From the NCBI RefSeq assembly GCF_016728505.1, contig NZ_CP068159.1, forward strand, positions 992,001 to 1,056,000: DNA of 64,000 nt, in the 5' to 3' direction. Both the position numbers and the translations under genes were made by a program. This document shows positions 63,724 through 64,000 of the stretch, one piece after another. The notes beneath the pieces are model-generated. The model was given only the letters and a program-made list of their open reading frames with translations. It did no database searches and was not told the origin of the DNA. How positions within the stretch are numbered: position 1 is the first letter of the stretch; each line of letters starts with the position of its first letter. The stretch comes from Corynebacterium riegelii. GTDB taxonomy: Bacteria > Actinomycetota > Actinomycetes > Mycobacteriales > Mycobacteriaceae.

Positions 63724-64000
63724 CTACGCCACCGCGGCGCGCCGCACACCTCGCGTAAGACCGGGTAGTGCTTGATACACCGCAGTGCGGGCGTGTTCCG
63801 TGACACCGGCCAGCACCTGTTCAGCAAACCGAGCCGGGTGGTTGATGGCAAACTGGCGCAGCAGTGCTACGAGGCGCTCATACTCCCGCGCGTTGGGCGC
63901 CCCGGCAACAAGGGCTGCGACGTGCGCGATGCAGCGTAGCTCAAATCCAATGTGGTCAGGCGGCAGGTTCCCCAACTTGTTCCCCAACCCGCCAGTGCTC
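63724..64000 (-). CDS. TorD/DmsD-family molybdoenzyme chaperone, partial
   Basis: The C-terminal 92 residues of a protein whose start lies beyond the window; the frame is open to 64000. LPPDHIGFELRCIAHVAALV matches the conserved LPxDHLGxELxxLA helix of TorD/NarJ/DmsD chaperones, and HPARFAEQVLAGVTEHARTA the following amphipathic helix. Such chaperones protect Tat-exported molybdoenzymes such as DMSO reductase, so a dms- or nar-type operon is expected to the right (inference). It faces rplO. Confidence 0.65.
   Translation of the reverse strand, partial: STGGLGNKLGNLPPDHIGFELRCIAHVAALVAGAPNAREYERLVALLRQFAINHPARFAEQVLAGVTEHARTAVYQALPGLTRGVRRAAVA

Overview
The window is chromosomal DNA from a Corynebacterium (Actinobacteria, roughly 60% G+C). 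The evidence is the rpoB-rpoC, rpsL-rpsG-fusA-tuf and S10/spc ribosomal clusters with corynebacterial protein sequences, the S10/spc genes split into separate blocks as in other corynebacteria, a DUF3068 (PorA-like) protein, a SigK/RskA pair, a DUF2786 protein and an FdhD-DUF6457 pair. Many genes have a TANNNT -10 box only 6-8 nt before the start codon, which predicts leaderless mRNAs. The species cannot be fixed from the sequence alone.

Layout. 1-1596: 3' part of a wall- or membrane-anchored repeat protein. 1601-2904: rplJ-rplL with promoter, L10-type leader and attenuator-like hairpin. 2927-3085: short inverted-repeat element, copy 1. 3150-4112: DUF3068 protein. 4238-11992: rpoB-rpoC. 12021-15410: an extracytoplasmic stress module (rskA, sigK and a Met-rich lipoprotein gene on the minus strand, dipZ on the plus strand) with two divergent promoters sharing CCAATCC-N17-CGTAG. 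15462-18488: three small exported proteins and a convergent membrane protein. 18619-20536: an AbiEi/AbiEii-like type IV toxin-antitoxin operon, followed by a broken partial copy of the neighbouring membrane-protein gene (20527-20790). 21049-25865: rpsL, rpsG, fusA, tuf. 25937-26104: inverted-repeat element, copy 2. 26238-30106: a hypothetical gene and a six-gene Asp23/AmaP envelope operon. 30193-31551: trpB without trpA. 32045-37330: S10 operon, rpsJ to rpsQ. 37384-53556: a 16 kb insertion relative to a continuous S10-spc operon, holding a DsrE/TusA/MetE-like sulfur cluster, phoX with a PHO box, glmS, a MacA/MacB-like pair without an ATPase gene, thiD, a DUF3039-like zinc protein opposite an HTH regulator with four 9-bp iterons, two dynamin-like GTPases and an FNT channel. 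53820-55139: rplN-rplX-rplE. 55213-60612: OFA transporter, HNH protein, fdhD, DUF6457 and DUF2786 proteins. 60899-63678: rpsH-rplF-rplR-rpsE-rpmD-rplO. 63724-64000: partial TorD-like chaperone.

Most of the window is translation and transcription machinery. Between these blocks sit envelope functions (anchored protein, DUF3068, Asp23/AmaP, GTPase pair, SigK-DipZ thiol system), sulfur transfer, formate transport, and two small accessory modules (AbiE; DUF3039-like/HTH) next to repeats or duplicated flanks.

The least expected signal is the 11-mer GCTTATCGACG, present in 10 exact copies over both strands plus several close variants, with coding copies in more than one reading frame and two intergenic copies in inverted pairs. 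I could not match it to any motif I know.
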